DNA from: Marisa cornuarietis
Taxonomy: Eukaryota; Mollusca; Gastropoda; Architaenioglossa; Ampullariidae
Assembly: GCA_004794655.1 (NCBI GenBank)
Contig: SMMW01000013.1
Span: 1,572,001 to 1,636,000 of the forward strand
Direction: 5' to 3'
DNA length: 64,000 bases
The notes below the pieces were generated by a model. That model worked only from the letters and a program-made list of their open reading frames with translations, did not search any database and was not told the DNA's origin. Made by a program: the position numbers and the translations under genes. Below are positions 53,279-63,799 of the stretch, in pieces; the first letter of the stretch is position 1, and each line of letters opens with the position of its first letter.

Positions 53279-53434
53279 GGATTTGGCACTAGGAGAGAAA
53301 GGAATAATGGAATGTGGTGGGGGAAGGGAGGAAGTGGAGTACCCGGAGAAAACCCTTGACGCCTTCCCCTGCGAACAAGTGTCCCAAAAGACGTGCCAGC
53401 CGAGTGTTAAGCCGCACTGCCCCCCGGGTGCCCC
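53279..53434 (-). mobile_element. SINE-like element, family 2
   Basis: On the minus strand a tRNA-like head (CAGTGCGGCTTAACACTCGG) is followed by a body with TTCGCAGGGG and TTTTCTCCGGGTACTCC. The body is shared with 4156-4243, which shows it is a dispersed repeat. The CCGGAGTACCCGGAGAAAAC type of motif is, from memory, a recurring module of animal retroposons. The exact family needs a repeat library. Confidence 0.6.
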
Positions 53435-53868
53435 TAAAGCCCTCCTTGACCAGGTGAACTAAACATGGCGGAGGCCTGGCTACTTCACACGTCGCGAGAG
53501 GTTCCTTGTGATGTTAGTGGAGAGTAACCAGGCGGCGTCTTCGCGTGATGCCTCCATAACCCAGGCGCCACCTCCGAGTAGGCCAATCAATTAGATGCCT
53601 TGCCCCGCCAAAGAAAATAAAATTTAAAAAAAGCACTAACACAGACATTATGCAAATTGCCAGTTCAACGATTGCGCGAGATAAGGAATATTAAAGCTCG
53701 TGCAGGCAACTGTTCGATAGGGCAAGTCGCATTTCCCACGAGCTGAAAGACTCCATATGTCGATACTGTCAATAGCTTTAACAGCTCTCCTTTTGTCTTT
53801 TTTCGTGATCAGGGAGTACGTCTTACAAATTTATACCTTTCTCCCCTCCACCTCTCCCTTTCTTTTCG

Positions 53869-53953
53869 GTTCTCTCTCTCTCTCTCCTCTTCTCTTTCTC
53901 TCTCTCTCTCTTTGTCTCTTCTTGTCTCTCTTTGTCTCTCTCTCTCTCTCTTA
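53869..53953. repeat. (TC)n-rich tract
   Basis: An 85-base imperfect CT-rich array with TTTG and TTCT interruptions. Confidence 0.9.
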
Positions 53954-54250
53954 GGTCGGCCATTTGGCTGGTAGTTTTATGTAATATAAATCCCGGCAGA
54001 GCTCAACACGGTTGCTGTTTTCAAAAGCGTACGAGTAAAGAGCGAAGTCTTTTTTTTCATAATCGCTTTGCTCTTTGTTAAACACGTCACGCACAATCCA
54101 TATTCCTGAGCGAAATTGTCCAGACCTAAACATTTTTGCTAACAACAGACGTCGAATACAAATTGAAAAGGTTAAAGAATCTTTATACGCATTGTTGCTG
54201 GCGTCCGACGGTGTGTCCTGTTTACCTGATCGAAGTTTTGCCATCGCCAT
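53951..54250 (-). other. 99-codon open frame of unknown significance
   Basis: This minus-strand frame lies about 1.2 kb downstream of the ankyrin exon B donor, on the same strand. It shows no ankyrin, SOCS-box or other domain. It has mixed residue composition with several aromatic residues and no repeats. No clear acceptor joins it in phase 0 to exon B, so I list it as uncertain rather than as a gene. Confidence 0.15.
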
Positions 54251-54617
54251 CGGAACTCAGGAATGTATCCGAGCTAATGGATGAAGTTAAAGGACTAATG
54301 GGTGCATTTTTTCCGATGATAAGCTAAATATTAGTACAATATACTTATTTCTGGAATATATGCGAATACCTATCCCCCTTTTATCCGTTCTTGAGGTACA
54401 AGCCCACAAACATCCCCATCCAAAGAAAGAGGTCAGCAACCCTGACGTCAGGACAGCGCGTGGATATGTCCATGGATCGCCCTCAGTTAATAGGGGAGAG
54501 GGAAACGTATGCTAGTTAAGCATATCATGACTTCACTATTTTTATCTTTTCCCGTGCATGGTGATGTTTATAAGCACATTCTTCGAGAACGGATCAGGGC
54601 AATTCAAGTATATCTTC

Positions 54618-54647
54618 AAAAAAAAAATATATATATATATATATATA
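54618..54647. repeat. A-run plus (TA)n
   Basis: Ten A residues are followed by about 10 TA units, similar in form to 9349-9376. Confidence 0.88.
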
Positions 54648-55450
54648 ACGCGCTGAGCTTTAATCAATTTTTTTCTTTTTTACAAAAGGTACCCCACTAG
54701 TTCTTTAAATAAAATGCTGGGAAATGATGAGAGACAGATCCACCTGGTTTGACTAATTCCAGACCTTTGTTCGGTAGCAGTATTAAAGTTCAAAAGTAAA
54801 AGGCGGTTCATGTAACTATCGGCGTTGTGTCAAGTTCTGGTGCTGTCTGCAGGATTTTTAAATTTCGTGCCAACGGTGGACCGCAGTTAGCAACGACTGG
54901 GCGTCAAAAAGTCAAAAGTCATTCCTGCATAATTTTACCTCCCAGAGAACTAAATCTCAAAAGGGTGTTTGTAATATCAATCACATCTTTTCACCAGAAT
55001 TTCGTAATGCTTTTAGAGGGTTATACTGCCTTTGTATTTTACATGTGTGTGGGGGGGAAGGGGAGGGGGGAGGACGGGCGTGTGATCATGCGTGAATGTG
55101 TGTCAGACAGACAACAAACCGTTCTTCACCATGTATGTATGTGTAAAAAGGTGAATAGATATTTATGCATGTATGCCTGCATCTATGTATTTAAACACTT
55201 TGTATGTATGATTTAAACTTTTTATGGGAAACAGTCTAGTTAGAAGATTTTTGTTAACAGATGGAAAACTTAAATCGCAAGTCATAAGCTCTACATACAA
55301 AAAGTACGAGTGAACAGAAGGGGAGACAGCAATAGTGATGTGCTGACACTACATAGCTCGGACACTAGATAAAAAAGAAGATGAATTGAGATCGAAAATT
55401 GTTGGTCTAGACACACGAGATGAGGAAAAAAAACGAAAACCAGGGACATT

Positions 55451-55456
55451 ACTCAC
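55451..55456 (-). other. 5' splice donor ending exon B
   Basis: On the minus strand the sequence reads GTT|GTGAGT, a consensus donor in positions +1 to +6. The open frame continues another 35 codons to a stop at 55349. That extension changes abruptly to AT-rich sequence coding a Phe/Ser-rich tail, which fits intron read-through. The gene is therefore expected to continue at lower coordinates, but no later exon could be recognised there. Confidence 0.65.
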
Positions 55457-57660
55457 AACGGAGACGTCGCTTTCAAAATCCTCCACCACGCAGTTGGACA
55501 GGTGGCGGCTGCGGAGGCTCTTGCAGGAGCTGAAGGATGATGTCCTGTCTCTCATGTCACTAAACATCGCCGCGCTGACCGCAGAAGTTCCGCTCGCCGT
55601 CGCTGCTGCCGCAGCCGCTGCCGCTGCTGTCTCATCGCGCGTGATTTTTCGCTCGCGGCCGCGCGACCTGGACTCGCTGCTGAGCCGCTTAAAGAAGCGG
55701 GAGATGCTGCCCGAGCGCTGGGTGCCGCCCACTCCATGACCAGCACCAGGGTGGTCGTGGCCACCCGGGTTTCCGCCCGCGCGGGCGGTAGGGGTGGAAG
55801 CGGAAGTGGAGGAGCTGTTGCCGCTGGACTGCTTGGACATGAGCTCGTGCACGCGCGAGAGGGCAGTGAACACCAGAGCGCGCTGCTCCTCGGCCACTTT
55901 GGGGTACAGAAGGAAGGGTGAGACGTGGGCACAGTTCTGGGCGTTGACCTTTGCGCCGTAACGTAGAAGGAAGAAGACGCAATCCGCGTTAAAGAACTCG
56001 GGGCAGCAGGCCAGGTGTAAGGGCGTGCAGCCGTGGCGGTCTTGCACGTGCGGACTGGCGCCGTAGCGCAGCAGCAGCCGCAGGGCCTGCGAGCGACCCT
56101 CCACGACGGCCAGGTAGATGGGCGGCAGACACAGCAAGTCGTCGCAGCCGGCGCCGCCGCTGTACGTCACCCCGAGGTCGAGTACTGATCCAGACTCACT
56201 CTCTGACTCTGCGATGTCCGGCAGTCGCAGCCGGGCCACGCACCCAGGAACGACGCTGCTGCTGTCTGCGCGAACTTCCACGTCGCCGCCAGTGTCGCTC
56301 CACACGATGACGGTGGGGCTGGCGGGGCACCCGTCGCCACTTCTGCCGCTAACACTGACCGTCAGGGTGGCTGGAGAGGAGGAGGAGGAGGTGGAGATGG
56401 AGGCCTGCCCTGCTGGGGGTGTCTGCTTGGTCCGCGAAGAGGGACGTGTGGACTGTTGTTGTAGTTGCTGTTGCTGCTGCTGTTGCTGCGCTTGACTGCA
56501 ACATTGATTAGCTAACTGACTGCCGCATACGGGTTCGGAGCTGGCGGCGCTCCTGACCACGGCGCGGAACGCCGGACTGCCGCCTTGTGGTGCGGCGGCG
56601 AGACTCTGAGCTGCCGTCACGCTCTCCGACGGAGAAGACTCCCGCCTTTGGTGCCGCACGTCGCCTTCCGCCGCTGAACTGTGACCTTCTTCCTGCAGCT
56701 GGCAGCTGCTGTGTGGCAGGACGGCGCTGGAATCGACACTGATGAAGACGCTGTCATTGCCCTCGTCTATCGCCGACGACCCGGAAGCCGACGCCGCGGC
56801 TGACCCCTCCGCAATCGGCTCTGTGTCCGCCCAGCAATGCGCGGGCTGCTCGGCCGGGGCGGAGATGAAACAGTGGGGGGAGATGGTGGTGACGGCAGGG
56901 GTGATGATGGGAGGGGAACTGGACAGCGCGTGTGCCACCGTGATGAGGGGGGTGGCAGAGTGGTGCGAGCCTGGGCTCTGTCCCTGCGCTACGGTCTGTT
57001 GCAGCGTGCAGCACGTGCAGTCTCCCATCTGGCTGCCGCCGCTGTGGTGACTGTGGTCGTCCCACGACAAGGCGTCGTGTTGCAAGTGATGATTGTGCTG
57101 CTGCTGTTGCTGCTGCTTTTCCCGCTGATGGTGCAGATGCATCTGGCGGTCGTAGTGCAAGTATTGCAGCTGCTGCATGAGGAACTCCGGCTGCTGGCAG
57201 CTAGAAGCGCGGCGGCTGCGGTTGTTGCTGGAGGAGAAGGTCACGCGCGCCGAAGGCTCGTTGGGGTCGACCCCATACTTGAGCAGCAGCTTGAGCACGT
57301 CATAAGCAGCGTGCTGCACGGCCAGATGCAAGGAGGTGCGGAAAATACTGGGCACGTCGCTCTCCGTGCCGAAGCTCTCCCGCCGGTCCAGTGAGTCAAT
57401 CAGCGTCTGGCTCTTGCGCAGCAGGATCTCAACGTCCTGGCTGACATGGCTGACGTGGCTGACCCGTCTGCTGCGTGAATCGCAACTGGACTTGTCCAGG
57501 AAGCTTCCGGCCAGGTCCACCGGGAACTTGCCGTGATGGATCTGTAGGAACTTTTTCACCGCCACCACGTCATTGTCACGGATGGACCGCTCCAGCTGCT
57601 CGCACTCCGCCGACAGGTCAAAGATGGAGGACGAGGTGCTGCTCACGCGACGCCACAGGC
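55457..57660 (-). CDS. Ankyrin-repeat protein gene, exon B (large internal exon, partial gene)
   Basis: This is a 2204-base GC-rich open exon and the best coding evidence in the window. In spliced numbering (exon A = 1-112) a helical segment at about 128-162 (LERSIRDNDVVAVKKFL) resembles an ankyrin cap. A clear ankyrin repeat lies at about 219-248 (TSLHLAV, LLLKYGVDPN). Two consecutive repeats lie at about 624-653 (PIYLAV, LLLRYGASP) and 655-688 (GCTPLHLA, LLRYGAKVNAQN). Between them are roughly 375 residues of low complexity: glutamine runs near 295-300 and 504-511, His-rich and Ser-rich stretches. A basic/serine segment (SISRFFKRLSSESRSR) follows near 762 and an alanine run at 791-799. The acceptor is TTGTCTGCAG before 57660, with a CTAAC branch-point-like site 69 bases upstream. 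The donor is GTT|GTGAGT after 55457, phase 0. Ankyrin repeats are protein-binding scaffolds, but I cannot name the family or partner. An ankyrin-SOCS-box type is possible only if a later exon supplies the box. Confidence 0.85.
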
Positions 57661-58626
57661 CTGCAGACAAGTCGCCAAAGGTGTGCATGACGCCGAAGTG
57701 GAGGTTGGGTGGGAGGGGTGGTGGGTGTGTTAGAGAGACCGATAATGAGGGTCAGAAGACAGAGAAAATCAATTATGGCAGAATAACACTGGCGCTCTCG
57801 CTAAAGCAGAAAGAAGGCGATTTACTGACGGCAAAGAACAGCGGTTTCCTACATGAATATTAACCGTAGCAGAATTGGCCTTGGTAATGAAGTTCCGAGA
57901 ACAGTTTGAAGACTTTTCATGAGGCGTCAATAGGATTTTTTCGGCTCAAGTCCCTGCCAATAGGCAACTGTCAAAAAGCCTAGTTGCAGTTTTCATTGCG
58001 TGACAGCACGAACAAAAAAGATGGAGAGATAGAGAGAAGGAAAGGAAAAAAATTCAAACTCTGCGAAGCTCTCCATCGAAGCAAATAATCGAACTATCTG
58101 AATGCTTGTTATCTGTGTTCGTGGAGCAGTATGTTGCAGGGCAATCAATGCCGTGAACCTTCACCTAAGTAATGAAAGAATGAAGACAAATGGATTTCTG
58201 TTCCGCAGTGGGACGATATCCCAAAAGAACTGAAGACCTTCAACTTTAAAAACTTAAGATTCTCTGTGAGGGTAACAACGACAACACGAAACGTGGAAAT
58301 AAACAAATACATGTCAATAATACTAAAAACAATGATATAAACAAATCATGAAACAGTTTTATAAAGTTTTATTAAGATGTAGTTTAAAAGCTTGCCAGCT
58401 TAAAATTTTCTTTTACAATTTAGTGGTTACTCATCCTGATACCTCCATAGACAGGATAAAGGAAAGACAAAGGCAGATAGGGAGATAGAAGAGGAGGAAG
58501 ATAAGAAAAACAGAGACAGAGTGACACGAGGAAGAAGGATGTGAGATGCAATGCAGAAACAGGTAAAATGATAAGATTACAATCATACAGGTAGACTATC
58601 ATTACCACAGACCGGCGATGGCATAC
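57661..58626 (-). other. Intron between ankyrin-gene exons A and B
   Basis: This 966-base segment is bounded on the minus strand by GTATGC (from 58626) and TTGTCTGCAG (ending at 57661). The last part is pyrimidine/CA-rich after a CTCTAAC branch-point-like motif near 57730, as expected for a metazoan 3' splice site. Base composition falls sharply toward AT compared with both flanking exons. A frame beginning with ATG at 57688 runs through the acceptor into exon B. Its first nine codons would be intron if this model is right. No other gene is visible inside. Confidence 0.65.
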
Positions 58627-58963
58627 CTGCACCAGATGGCACCTGCCCGTAGAAGAGAGGTACGGTGAGACTGGTGGGACTAGTGGCTGGGATGTGGGTA
58701 CCCCCGGTGTAGCTGCCCCCACCCCCAGCCCCACTACTCACGCCCCCGCTGCCGTTGCTGGCACCTGAACAGACGCCACCCGAGGTGCCATCGGGGATAC
58801 TCAGGAGGTCGGACCTCGGGCTGGGGGAACGGGGCTTGTCTCCCACTCCAGGCGGGCCCTGCTGGTATTGGTGGAGAGGATGAGACTGAGGTTGCTGCTG
58901 TTGTTGCTGCTGTTGGGTTTGGGTGAGTAGAAGACCACATGGCGATGTCGGCCCAAGCGACAT
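58627..58963 (-). CDS. Ankyrin-repeat protein gene, exon A (start-codon exon, partial gene)
   Basis: This is the proposed first coding exon, 112 codons plus one base. The ATG at 58963 has an in-frame TGA nine bases upstream, so the frame cannot begin earlier in this exon. The exon appears to open at 58999, after the acceptor CTTTCTTGCAG, which leaves 36 bases of 5' UTR and implies an upstream non-coding exon. The donor is CAG|GTATGC after base 58627, in phase 1. The encoded N-terminus is low complexity: a glutamine run at residues 17-24, Pro/Gln/His-rich sequence to about 40, SPSP-type serine-proline motifs near 46-49, and a Gly/Ser-rich stretch at about 60-90. No folded domain or signal peptide is visible. 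Its phase matches exon B exactly (GCA G joined to GC gives Ala-Gly). The splice model is inference from sequence signals. An independent transcript ending at the in-frame stop near 58583 is the alternative. Confidence 0.68.
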
Positions 58964-58999
58964 ATCAGCGGGTCACTTGAGAGATGCCCAGATGGCCAC
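58964..58999 (-). other. 5' UTR part of exon A
   Basis: These 36 bases lie between the proposed acceptor (TTTCTTGCAG, ending at 59000) and the ATG. They contain a TGA in frame with the ATG, which supports this as the first usable start in that frame. The promoter and first non-coding exon would lie upstream, above 59000, and were not identified. Confidence 0.5.
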
Positions 59000-59911
59000 C
59001 TGCAAGAAAGTTAGCCATTTTGGTTTATTTTTAGTTCTCTAAAATATAAATTAGCCTCCTTCATACAAAATAATACATATTATTTATTGTAAGCATATAG
59101 TGTTAGATATATTGAAAACGTTTATTTTGTTGATTATTCTCCCCTTAAGGTGAAGGCACTTGATGCCGTGGCAAATGAAAAAAATATATAAAAAAGCTGG
59201 GTGACAAACTTGTAGCAGTGAACCGACTGTCCACTTGGGGATCTTTTTTTATGCAGGCGCAAGACCGGCTCCGCTGACGGGTGTTCATCTCTGTTGCGTC
59301 GCATTGTGTCTCCCCAACTACTGGTACTTCCGGTACCAGTTAATGGATGAAAAGAAGAACGTGTGTGATATATGGATGCCTATATGTGTATGTGTGTGTG
59401 TGTTTGTGTATATATGTGTGTGGGGGGTGTTCTATAAATAGATATATTGTCCTTGTGTGTATACATTACGGTAAGCACAAAAGAATCAAAGCAGATGCAG
59501 AACAAAGCGAGAAAGGAAGTTCAAACGGATCAGATGAGAGGGTTCAATGAGGTGCAAAACGCCCTGCATTTTTCATATTGATTCACGATGTCAGCTGTCA
59601 GCGCGCACCGAAGAAGTGTGACTGAGACCATCCTATCAAAACCTATAACACAAGCTTCTGTTGCCATGAAGATAACATTTCCTCTGTCATAGACCTTGTC
59701 AAAGACTTCCAAGAAGAGTGAATGCAGATGTTTTACAACAAGTTTATTTACTGTTGTCGCTTTCTCATCTGATAGATATTTGCTTGTCCTACAATAGTCT
59801 CCTGACCTTTAAGATCTTATCTTTCAATTTGAAACTTTTTGCCATCTTACCTCACTTTGCTATCGATCACACATCTGTCATTTGATACAGGGCTCTGTAG
59901 GTCGTACAGCT

Positions 59912-60118
59912 ACCGTCTGATGATCTTACAGCCTTGATCTGGGGAGATTGCAAGTAACATTTGATAATCGTACAGCTGTGATTTCGATAGATTACAGGCA
60001 ACATCGGATGATCTGACAGCTGTCTTACATATCATCCGATGCTCTTACTGCTGTCTTGTTGGGACGATGAAGCTAACATCGGACGAGTCTACAGCCTCGT
60101 TAGGTCTGACAGCTTTCT
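59912..60118. repeat. Minisatellite, about 44-bp unit, five diverged copies
   Basis: Units begin near 59912, 59958, 60002, 60033 and 60077, each starting CATCGGATGATCTGACAGCTGT or a variant and followed by a GATT.CAGGCAA-like half. One unit is short by 13 bases. Confidence 0.68.
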
Positions 60119-60119
60119 A

Positions 60120-61725
60120 GTTCTCTATTTTTTCATACTGGACCTAGGGATTCACTTTACTATAAATATCTCCTTCTGTCAGCACCTTTATCTGTTTGTT
60201 CTTGACAAGCGTAGAAAGCTGCAACGGTTTGTCCCCCTTTGCCTGGTCCATGTGGATGAACCTAACGTCCACGTCATCCCTGCCTACGGTTAGACTTTTT
60301 AACGAACATGGAAGCTAAACCTCAGTGCATAAAAGTGGCAGAGGTGAAAAATAAATTGGCGGTTGCTGGAGTGAGAGTCCACTCACCCATCACCTATACC
60401 ATCTCTACCGCCATGTTTTTTTTTCTTTTTATTCCGTTCTCAACAGTACCCCTCCCTTTTTTATTTCTGCATGCTTACCACCCCGCTACCCTATTTACTC
60501 ATTTAGAAAAAAACGGTTACCGGGGGATAAGTGTTTGGCTGGGGTGGGGGGAGAGATACCGTGAGAGGTTTGCAAACTATGGGATTGCTTCGACCTTACT
60601 CTCCTCATTTGCAGGAGAACGCTTTCATAGGAAGCTTAAAGAGAAAAAGGCAGAAGAAAAATAACTTAAGCCACATTAGACGAATCTGAGCTTCATGGCG
60701 TCGAAGGATGAGAGGCGGGGAAGCAGAGGGCAGAAATCGAAGAGAGAGGGAGGGCGGAACGCCTTTGAATGTCTGGAGATCAATAAGTGAATTAAAGTTT
60801 CTTGTTGGCTGTCTGTTGGGTAACCCGGCGTCGTTCACGCTCGTCTCTTGGGGCCCGTTATTCACGAGGTGCACAGGGTGAAAAATGTGATGTTAATTGG
60901 AATAATTTAGCTTTACTACATCTGTTTGTTTTCTAATTAATTATTTTTAAGAGTACGTTGGATTCATTAAAGTCAAGTATGAAAAAAATCAGCTTTAAAA
61001 AAGATGACGTCTGAGACATTATGACGGAACTATTTTTCTCTAAGAAGGGAGTAAAATCATGCGCGTGCACACACACACACACACAGGTTATTGGCTTTAT
61101 GTGATTGGTTTTATGCCACTGCTTCCATTAAAATATAATGAAAGGGCTACGTCTACTGCCCTGATCCCCAATGTCCAGAAGTCTCTAAGATGGAGGCCCT
61201 AATTTGAGACACATTTTTCCTGAGATGGTGCCGATAATATTAGGATGTGTGGCCGGTACACTACAAGAGCGGCACCTTAAATCACAGAGGGCGTGCGGAA
61301 CTGACGGCTTGTCCCTACAAATGATATCTCTATGTAGCTTTCATCAACCCCCCCCCAGAGGCAAGGGGAGACAGGCCAAGAGGAAAAAACTGGCATTTAC
61401 TGTTGCTAGCTCCCGTTCAAATGCTGTGCTTTACTGCCAAGTATATTAAGTGGATTTCGAAGTGTCCGGCTGCATTTGGGCCATCTCGATGGTTTCAGAT
61501 GCTGTCCTCTGTGCCATTTCTGGTGTGTGTTTAGTTTGTAAAATGTGCATGGTGTGTGATTATTGCATTTGTGTTCGTACACCTGACGTGATAAACATAA
61601 AAAAGATACTGTGTGCAACCACAACACCCCCTTTTTGAACATTTAACTATTTGTGAGCACAAAACCATATTCATCTTCACAAGTGCTTATACTATACTGA
61701 TGGTTCTCGTCATCCAGAAAGTAGT

Positions 61726-61760
<35 letters not shown>

Positions 61761-61761
61761 G

Positions 61762-61797
<36 letters not shown>

Positions 61798-63760
61798 GAT
61801 AAAGGAAGTTTCTATTTTCTGAATGCTAAGAAAAGTTTAAACACACTCAGGTGTTATTAATAATAAGTGTCAAGTTATTAAGATTGTGATTATTCTGTAA
61901 AGATTTGCCACGCTTAGTATAGCTTCTGTTCATCTGTATCAGTATTTTCTAAACGTAATTATGCCAGAAAGAAAGATCACCTTAGAAAGAAAACAATATG
62001 AATAGAAAAGGTAAACTCACATCAACTGAAAATCTGTTCAACCGTTTCTCAAAGATCTGGAATTGCTGTCATTGAAAACATCGGACTGAAAACCAACAAA
62101 AAGTGTGTAAAAGGGTAAAAGACACATCGTAAAGTTCCCTTCAATGGACATTTTATGAAGTTCTGGCAAACTAAAGACTCCACAACTGGCGTATATTTAT
62201 CGTTCTATAATCATCAGAACTTGTGTGTTTAGTAATTTACTAATTTTTAGTACAAAAGACCTACTGTGAGACCGAAGTCTGTTCCATGCAGTGAGTAATG
62301 ACCGCCTGGTAAAGTCATTTTCTTATGCTGCTATTTAGTTTACCTCCAAAGAATGGATTAAAGTGATCATAGCAAATAAAAAAAAACAATAAAATATTTG
62401 GATGATTCTGATGGTTGCAATTACAACAGCACCATATTCGCCAAAAGGCACAATGTTTTTCAATCTTGCATTGGGGTATTGTTTCCGAGGAGTGGGGGAT
62501 TTTGGGTCCAGATTTAAAAGTAAGAATGAAATCGCACTACCAACAGGCAAACAGGACTTGGAAATATTGATTCACTCATTTTCCTCTTTTACAAATTCCA
62601 TTATCTTGCAATCTTTCTCTTTAATTACCCTTTGTCGAGCAATTTTGCCCAGAAGTATACATTCAAAGAAAATTTTACTTTTGAATACACTTATCACAAT
62701 GCTCTAAAATCTGCTGAGAAATAAAACATCGCTCTTACTAAATGGCCAGTAGAAAGCACAGGTCACAATAAAAAAAAGGTTTGTAAACAAATGAAATGCA
62801 AAATACTCAGCATTGAGGGTCAATTTTAAACTATTAAAGGCTTCAAACGAATCAATCATCTAAACCGCAAAATTGACAACATCCGAGTCTGTCCAGGGTC
62901 TGGCATCAGCAACACGACGACAAATCATCGACCGCCTGTCCACGCAAGATGTGGAATTACTGGGGGCTGCCTCCCTTCTATTGCACTCTCTTCCTCGAGA
63001 CATTCTTGCTGCTGCACAAACGACCGCAGGTTTCAGGTGCTGAGTAGTCTGCTCATTTTCAGGTTTAGTCCACATCGATTCTGCCTAAGCTCACCGCCAT
63101 CAGAGGGGCGCTGGTGTTAATTACCTGCCCCTGACCGACGACAGTCATGCTATGGCGTCCAGGGAGCCAGGTTCACAGTCTGCCGCTAACGACAAGCCCA
63201 AAGGCTAATTCCCTAGCAATTAGCTAAAATGTTTCTGGGATATTAACAGTTTAGCACACGGTCCTAGCTCGGGATGCGGGGTGAGCCTTGGTAAATACGT
63301 CACATACGAGTGCTGGAAGACATTACTTTGAAAAATATTCTTGCAAGGTTCTAATCTTTCGAACAGAATTGAGATGACAGCACGAAAGACACGAATCGTA
63401 AGTGAAGCACACGTTCTCTAATGATGTACTGTTAGTCCTGTTAGTCGCGGTTTGCTAATGACTGGCATCTCAAGCTCAACAATGTGATAACGCGGAGCAC
63501 GAGTGCCGTACTGTCACTTACTTCCAAACGGTGACCTTTGGCCTTCACACGCCATTCCCATACGCGCCTGCACAGGCGAACACGCTTTCACATTCCGCAC
63601 GTGCGAAGACGCACAAACGCACTGACACGCACGGACGCACACATCTTCGCAAACATCCGCTTGCAGACATTAAAATAAGCACGTAGGATTACTATGTTCT
63701 GGCTGACAGGCAGGCAATCGGTGACCCTACTGCACTCTGATCGATAGCGCCACCAGGTCG
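60120..63760. other. No recognised gene upstream of the ankyrin gene
   Basis: This region should hold the ankyrin gene's promoter or first non-coding exon if its upstream intron is short. I found no convincing promoter motif. A 101-codon plus frame (62402-62707) and several shorter ones have no visible domain. Confidence 0.4.
61729..61797. repeat. (CA)n(CG)n(CA)n compound microsatellite
   Basis: About 14 CA units, six CG units, then about 14 CA units: an uninterrupted 69-base purine-pyrimidine alternation, the sequence class most prone to Z-DNA. Confidence 0.95.
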
Positions 63761-63776
63761 GTAAGTCGGAGTCAGA

Positions 63777-63799
63777 GCAGCAGCAGCAGCAGCAGCAGT
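63777..63799. repeat. (CAG)n trinucleotide repeat
   Basis: Seven or eight CAG units in a relatively GC-rich stretch near the right edge. No convincing coding frame spans it. A GGTCG|GTAAGT donor-like site sits just upstream at about 63761. Confidence 0.85.

Noticed and set aside
55349..57688. Single-exon 779-residue ankyrin gene
   Set aside because: A better acceptor lies just inside the start and a consensus donor just before the end. The phase-matched upstream exon favours a spliced, incomplete gene.
55386..57690. Plus-strand frames of 96-185 codons antisense to the ankyrin exon
   Set aside because: They are shadows of a GC-rich exon; the ankyrin motifs are on the minus strand.
63777..63799. 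CAG repeat as a coding polyglutamine tract
   Set aside because: No extended open frame or splice signals around it suggest translation; only seven or eight units.
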